Origin: Actinoplanes nipponensis
GTDB lineage: Bacteria; Actinomycetota; Actinomycetes; Mycobacteriales; Micromonosporaceae
Direction of reading: 5' to 3'
Assembly (NCBI RefSeq): GCF_016862275.1
Contig: NZ_BOMQ01000065.1
Span: forward strand, 1 to 64,000
DNA length: 64,000 bases
A program made the translations under genes and the position numbers. A model generated the notes under the pieces. The model saw nothing but the letters and a program-made list of their open reading frames with translations, was not told the origin of the DNA and searched no databases. Positions 60,387 through 64,000 of the stretch are shown here, piece after piece (position 1 is the stretch's first letter; every line of letters begins with the position of its first letter).

Positions 60387-61099
60387 TGCCCACCACCCTG
60401 ATGCCCATCGACCCGGCCGTGTCCCCGCTGCGGGCCAACCGGATCCCGGCGATCTCGGCCAGCCTGCTGCCCGAGGAGACGGTCGCCGGCCGCAACGCCC
60501 GCCGCGCCCTGATCTGGGTGGTCGTGATGGTCGTGGTCGTCGCCGGCCTGTGCGCGGCGTGGTTCGCCCTGGCCTACCGCGACAAGCAGGCCGCCGAGCA
60601 CGAGCTCGACGCGGCCACCGTCACGGTCAGCGACCTCCAGCGCGAACAGCGCACGTACTCCAAGACCGTGCAGGTGCAGAACGAGATCGCCACGCTCGAC
60701 GGCCAGCTCAAGACGGTGATGGCGAACGACCTGGACTGGAGCGCGCTGCTCGACACCGTGCGCAGCACCGGCACCCCCTCGGGCATCCGCGTCGACGGGG
60801 TGAACGGCCAGCTCAACGGGGCGGACGGCGGCGGCGCCGCGGTGTCCAACCCGCTGCCCGCCACCAACGGCGCCACCACGATCGGGGCGCTCACGGTCAC
60901 CGGCACCGGGCCGGACAAGCAGGCCGTCGCCGCGTACGTCGATGCCCTGGCCAAGCTGACCGTGGTCGCGAACCCGTACGTCACCAACGTGGCGACCGAC
61001 GAGAAGACCGGCGTCACCTTCAGCCTGACCGTCGACATCACCCAGAACGCGCTCTGCGGCCGGTTCACCGTCGCGTGCAAGCCCGCAGGAGGCAAGTGA
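60386..61099 (+). CDS. pilN: Type IV pilus biogenesis protein PilN-like
   Basis: 237 aa. Cytoplasmic N-terminal part (IPAISASLLPEETVAGRNAR), one membrane helix (WVVVMVVVVAGLCAAWFALA), then a coiled coil (DLQREQRTYSKTVQVQNEIA) and an extracytoplasmic ferredoxin-like domain. This is the normal PilN architecture and its N-terminal tail should bind PilM. Low sequence identity among PilN proteins makes naming depend on position. ATG at 60386 overlaps the pilM stop (TGATG). Confidence 0.88.
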   Translation: MPTTLMPIDPAVSPLRANRIPAISASLLPEETVAGRNARRALIWVVVMVVVVAGLCAAWFALAYRDKQAAEHELDAATVTVSDLQREQRTYSKTVQVQNEIATLDGQLKTVMANDLDWSALLDTVRSTGTPSGIRVDGVNGQLNGADGGGAAVSNPLPATNGATTIGALTVTGTGPDKQAVAAYVDALAKLTVVANPYVTNVATDEKTGVTFSLTVDITQNALCGRFTVACKPAGGK

Positions 61100-61701
61100 T
61101 GCGTACCCGTCACGCCGACCGGCTGTGGTTGATCGCCGGCGTGGCCGTGGTCGCCCTGCTCACCGCCGTCACCTGGCTGCTGCTGGTCAACCCGCAGCGG
61201 GCCGAGGCCGACGACCTGCGGGAGCAGACCGGCACCGCCGAGGCCCAGGCCGCCCAGCTGCGTGCGCGGACGGCCAAGCTGGCGGCCGCCCAGAGCACGA
61301 TCGGCGAGCTCACCCGCACCCGGGACGCCCGCGCGGCCGCCCTGCCCGCCGGCTCCGGCGTGCCGGCGTTCCTGCGCCAGCTCCAGGGCTCCGGCATCAA
61401 GGCCGGGGTCGACGTCAGCGGCATCACCGTCGGCCTGCCGTCGGCCGAGAAGGACGTGGCCGGGGTGTGGTCCCTGCCCATCCAGCTCACCGCGGACGGC
61501 ACCGCCGCCCAGCTCAGCGCGTTCCTCGACGAGTTGCAGGGCGCCGGGCAGAAGCGGGCGGTGCTGATCCAGACCGCCGCGCTGGGCGGCGGGGACAGCT
61601 CGACCGCCGATGCGGCGCGCGAGCTGAGCCTCAGCCTGAGCGTGAAGGCGTTCGTGGCGCCGCCGGCCGGCGGCGGGGTGCCGACGGTCACCTCGGACTG
61701 A
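61099..61701 (+). CDS. pilO: Type IV pilus biogenesis protein PilO-like
   Basis: 200 aa. One N-terminal membrane helix (LWLIAGVAVVALLTAVTWLL) followed by a coiled coil (EQTGTAEAQAAQLRARTAKL) and a small alpha/beta domain (FLRQLQGSGIKAGVDVSG; LPIQLTADGTAAQLSAFLDE). Its architecture mirrors PilN, with which PilO heterodimerises. ATG at 61099 overlaps the pilN stop (TGATG), and AGGAGG precedes it. Confidence 0.88.
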   Translation: MRTRHADRLWLIAGVAVVALLTAVTWLLLVNPQRAEADDLREQTGTAEAQAAQLRARTAKLAAAQSTIGELTRTRDARAAALPAGSGVPAFLRQLQGSGIKAGVDVSGITVGLPSAEKDVAGVWSLPIQLTADGTAAQLSAFLDELQGAGQKRAVLIQTAALGGGDSSTADAARELSLSLSVKAFVAPPAGGGVPTVTSD

Positions 61702-61724
61702 GCGTGGAGCACGTCGAGGGGGCC

Positions 61725-61904
61725 ATGCACACGCCGGACGGCGCCTGGCGGGTGGAGATCGTGCGCCGCCGGCAGACCCGGTGGTACCGGATCGTGCACG
61801 GCGACGACGTCATCGACTGGCTCACCATCGCCTCGGTGGAGCGCATCCTCGACCAGGCCGGCGTCGACCGGCGGTTGCTGGTCGAGACCGACCCGGCCGC
61901 GTAG
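61725..61904 (+). CDS. Small hypothetical protein in the pilus operon, 59 aa
   Basis: ATG at 61725 (MHTPDGAWRVEIVRR) follows GAGGGGGCC; a GTG at 61704 would add 7 residues. No membrane segment. The sequence (RWYRIVHGDDVIDWLTIASV, LDQAGVDRRLLVETD) is small, beta/alpha, and not recognised. It sits just after pilO in the same direction, so it may be an accessory pilus gene or an unrelated insert. PilP is not otherwise present. Confidence 0.55.
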   Translation: MHTPDGAWRVEIVRRRQTRWYRIVHGDDVIDWLTIASVERILDQAGVDRRLLVETDPAA

Positions 61905-62032
61905 CGCCCGCCGGCCGGCCCGGCCGCGCCCGGCGGCGAACCCTCAACCCCGCCCGGCCCCGGCCGATACAACGGTGACACTCCTGGTGCACGGCCCGGT
62001 GGGCCTGCCGCGACCCCGAGGAACGGAAGGGT

Positions 62033-63742
62033 ATGCCGACCGATCGAGCCACCGTCGCGTTGTCGCGCGGTCCCCGCCGCGCCCGGCGCGACGACGACGC
62101 CGGCTTCACGCTGATCGAGATGGTGGTCGCGTTGGCCGTCATCGGCACGGTGATGACCGCGATGGCGCCCTTCCTCGCCCAGTCCATGATCGTGGTGCGC
62201 GAGCAGCGCATCGAGCAGGCCGCCGTCGAGGTCACCAACGACGCCCTCGAGCGGGCCCGGGCCCTCAAGCCGTCGTCGCTGCTGGTCGGTCGCGGGGCGA
62301 ACGCCGCCCAGGCGCAGTGGGCGGCCGCCCCGGCGCCGGTCAAGACCTACCTGGCGCTGATGAAGCTCGACTCGAACGCCGCCGACCCCGACGCCGGGGC
62401 CACCGCGGCCCTGCCGACCACCCCGCGGACCGTGACGGTCGGCGCGCAGAAGTACACCCAGCAGTGGTACGTGGGCCGCTGCTGGCAGCCCAAGGTCGAC
62501 CCGACCCTGACGACGGCCACCATCGCCACCTGCGGGGCCACCGAGACCACCGGCTACGTGCCGTTCTTCCGCGTCGTGGTCGCCGTGTCCTGGTCGGTCC
62601 CCTCGTCGATCAACCGGGGCCCGTGCGTCCAGGGCGCGTGCGTCTACGTCGCCACGACGCTGGTCAGCACGGGCACCGACCTCGTCTTCGACACCAAGCG
62701 CCCGGCGCCCACCGCCACCCCGCCCGGCAACCAGCTCGCCTACCTGGGCCTCTCGACCAGCCTGCAGCTCGCCGCCACCGGTGGCTGGCTGCCACGCACG
62801 TGGACGGCGACCGGCCTGCCGCCCGGACTCACCCTCACGGCGTCCACCGGCGCCATCGCCGGCACCCCGACGACGGCCGGCTCCTACCCGGTCACGATCC
62901 TGGTGACCGACCGGGACAACAAGACCGATGACGCGACGTTCACCTGGGCCGTGGCCGCGCTGCCCGCGCTGACCAGCGCCGGCGACCAGACCAGCCGGGT
63001 CGGCACCGCCGTCTCGCTGCCCGTCGCCGTCACCGGCGGCCACCAGCCGATGTCGTGGGTGGCGACCGGCCTGCCGGCCGGGCTGACCGTCAACGCGACG
63101 ACCGGCGTGATCACCGGCACCCCGACCACCGAGGCGAAGACCATGAAGCCGGTCACCGTCACGGTCACCGACGCCGGCACGAAGACCGCCTCGGTCACCT
63201 TCAACTGGCGGGTGCTCACTCCCGTGTCGGTGGTCAACCCGGGCACGCAGACCTTCAGCAGCGGCTCGTCCAGCGCGAACTTCAGCGTGCCGGTGTCCGG
63301 CGGGCTGCCCCCGTACACCTGGCAGGCCACCGACCTGCCGGACGGTCTCACCATGAGCACCTCCGGCGTGGTGTCCGGCACCGCGGTCAACCCCACCCGG
63401 TACGTGGTCACCGCGGTCGCCACCGACAGCGCGGGCGGCACCGGGACGATCGTCGTCGTCTGCAACGTGACACCGCGCACCGCGGAGCTCACGGTGACCA
63501 GTCCGCTCGCCGACCGCAGCAGCCCGGTCAACGTGGCCCTCACGTCCTTCTCCGCGGCGGCCGCCGGCGGGGCCGCCTCGCGCACCTGGACCGGCACCAA
63601 CCTGCCGCCCGGCATCACGATCAGCGCGGCCGGGCTGATCAGCGGCAAGCCCACCGCGAAGGGCTCGTCCGTCGTGCGGCTCACGGTGAAGGACGCCACG
63701 GGCAAGCTCGCCCACTCCATGTTCGTCTGGACGGTGACGTGA
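62033..63742 (+). CDS. Prepilin-like protein with four Ig-like (He_PIG) repeats
   Basis: 569 aa. Residues 1-23 are a basic leader, then G|FTLIEMVVALAVIGTVMTAM, the prepilin site and membrane helix. Residues about 55-220 form a pilin-type domain with Cys pairs (GRCWQPK, TCGATET, GPCVQGACVY). The rest (about 230-569) is four repeats with the putative Ig pattern: GLPPGLTLTASTGAIAGTPT, GLPAGLTVNATTGVITGTPT, DLPDGLTMSTSGVVSGTA and NLPPGITISAAGLISGKPT. This predicts a long adhesin-like minor pilin exposed at the surface. The ATG at 62033 follows GGAAGGGT. Confidence 0.85.
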   Translation: MPTDRATVALSRGPRRARRDDDAGFTLIEMVVALAVIGTVMTAMAPFLAQSMIVVREQRIEQAAVEVTNDALERARALKPSSLLVGRGANAAQAQWAAAPAPVKTYLALMKLDSNAADPDAGATAALPTTPRTVTVGAQKYTQQWYVGRCWQPKVDPTLTTATIATCGATETTGYVPFFRVVVAVSWSVPSSINRGPCVQGACVYVATTLVSTGTDLVFDTKRPAPTATPPGNQLAYLGLSTSLQLAATGGWLPRTWTATGLPPGLTLTASTGAIAGTPTTAGSYPVTILVTDRDNKTDDATFTWAVAALPALTSAGDQTSRVGTAVSLPVAVTGGHQPMSWVATGLPAGLTVNATTGVITGTPTTEAKTMKPVTVTVTDAGTKTASVTFNWRVLTPVSVVNPGTQTFSSGSSSANFSVPVSGGLPPYTWQATDLPDGLTMSTSGVVSGTAVNPTRYVVTAVATDSAGGTGTIVVVCNVTPRTAELTVTSPLADRSSPVNVALTSFSAAAAGGAASRTWTGTNLPPGITISAAGLISGKPTAKGSSVVRLTVKDATGKLAHSMFVWTVT

Positions 63743-64000
63743 TGGCCCGGTCCCGTGCCGCGGACGCCGACGAGGCCGGCTTCTCGCTGGTCGAGATCCT
63801 GGTGACCCTGTCGGTGATGAGCGTGGTGATGGTCATGTTCACCACCGCCGTCCTGCAGATCTACGGCAACAGCAACACGGCGCAGACCATCGCCGCCTCC
63901 CGGTCCCAGCTCAACCAGGCGTTCCAGCGGTTCGATCGGGAGGTGCGGTACGCGTCCTGGATCGCCACCCCCGGCAAGGTCGACACGGCCTGGTACGTGG
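63742..64000 (+). CDS. Prepilin-type minor pilin / pseudopilin (runs off the window)
   Basis: 86 complete codons visible before base 64000. Leader MARSRAADADEAG|FSLVEILVTLSVMSVVMVMF is the prepilin peptidase site plus helix; then RSQLNQAFQRFDREVRYASW, as in PilW/GspJ-type pseudopilins. Its ATG overlaps the previous stop by one base (TGATG), so it belongs to the same operon. The C-terminal part is outside. Confidence 0.85.
   Translation, partial: MARSRAADADEAGFSLVEILVTLSVMSVVMVMFTTAVLQIYGNSNTAQTIAASRSQLNQAFQRFDREVRYASWIATPGKVDTAWYV

Overview
This 64 kb window is high-GC DNA with heavily GC-biased third codon positions, frequent GTG starts and many 4-nt start/stop overlaps. It looks like an actinobacterial chromosome, most likely Micromonosporaceae (Actinoplanes-like). 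Supporting evidence is a mycothiol-dependent formaldehyde dehydrogenase, a mycosin/EspC-type (type VII) secretion locus, an FxSxx-COOH peptide system, SpoIIE/STAS regulators and an actinobacterial type IV pilus cluster. No tRNA, rRNA, CRISPR array or prophage was recognised.

Layout. (1) 1-13 kb: metabolic and regulatory genes. These are the start of ctaD, an FAD monooxygenase, a VOC protein, an AraC regulator, a LigD-like protein whose ligase motifs are degraded, an MGH1-like glycosidase, the S-(hydroxymethyl)mycothiol dehydrogenase/MBL operon, a TPM-domain membrane protein, MarR, cupin and a PAS-GGDEF-EAL protein. (2) 13.4-19.2 kb: a coiled-coil protein with a Mrr-like tail overlaps, tail to tail, a 1410-aa SF1 helicase that carries its own C-terminal nuclease domain. 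(3) 19.3-27.4 kb: membrane protein, SDR, GH13, ACC deaminase, polysaccharide deacetylase, an unknown gene and a gluzincin peptidase. (4) 27.4-32.4 kb: a tightly coupled type VII secretion-associated operon (YbaB-like, EspC-like, polymorphic toxin, putative immunity protein, two helical/Pro-Gly-rich secreted-type proteins, mycosin). No EccB/C/D core genes are present. (5) 32.4-40.7 kb: SF1 ATPase, Beta-family protein, PrimPol, GAF-SpoIIE phosphatase, and a three-gene operon encoding a RecB/Cas4-like Fe-S nuclease with two unknown partners. This is a candidate nucleic-acid-processing or defence locus. (6) 40.9-48.3 kb: DUF427 and two small genes, then an FxSxx-COOH precursor, a stand-alone HEXXH protein, GGDEF-EAL, an FxsT-like NB-ARC/TPR protein and a STAS protein. 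No radical-SAM FxsB is present. (7) 48.3-50.7 kb: a gene-poor repeat field with 48-bp inverted-repeat elements, simple repeats and an IS30-family insertion. (8) 50.7-53.7 kb: snapalysin, MFS transporter and GlxA-type regulator. (9) 53.8-64 kb: a type IV pilus operon (pilB, pilT, pilC, pilA, pilD, pilM, pilN, pilO, a small gene, and two further prepilin-like genes, the last cut by the window end).

How the genes fit together. The pilus genes make a complete assembly machine: extension and retraction motors, platform, major pilin, peptidase and PilMNO alignment complex. The type VII operon looks like an effector/immunity cassette that uses a secretion core encoded elsewhere. The two most interesting loci are the split FxSxx system lacking its radical-SAM enzyme, and the 32.4-40.7 kb helicase/nuclease/PrimPol neighbourhood. 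All family assignments are from reading motifs; no database search was run.
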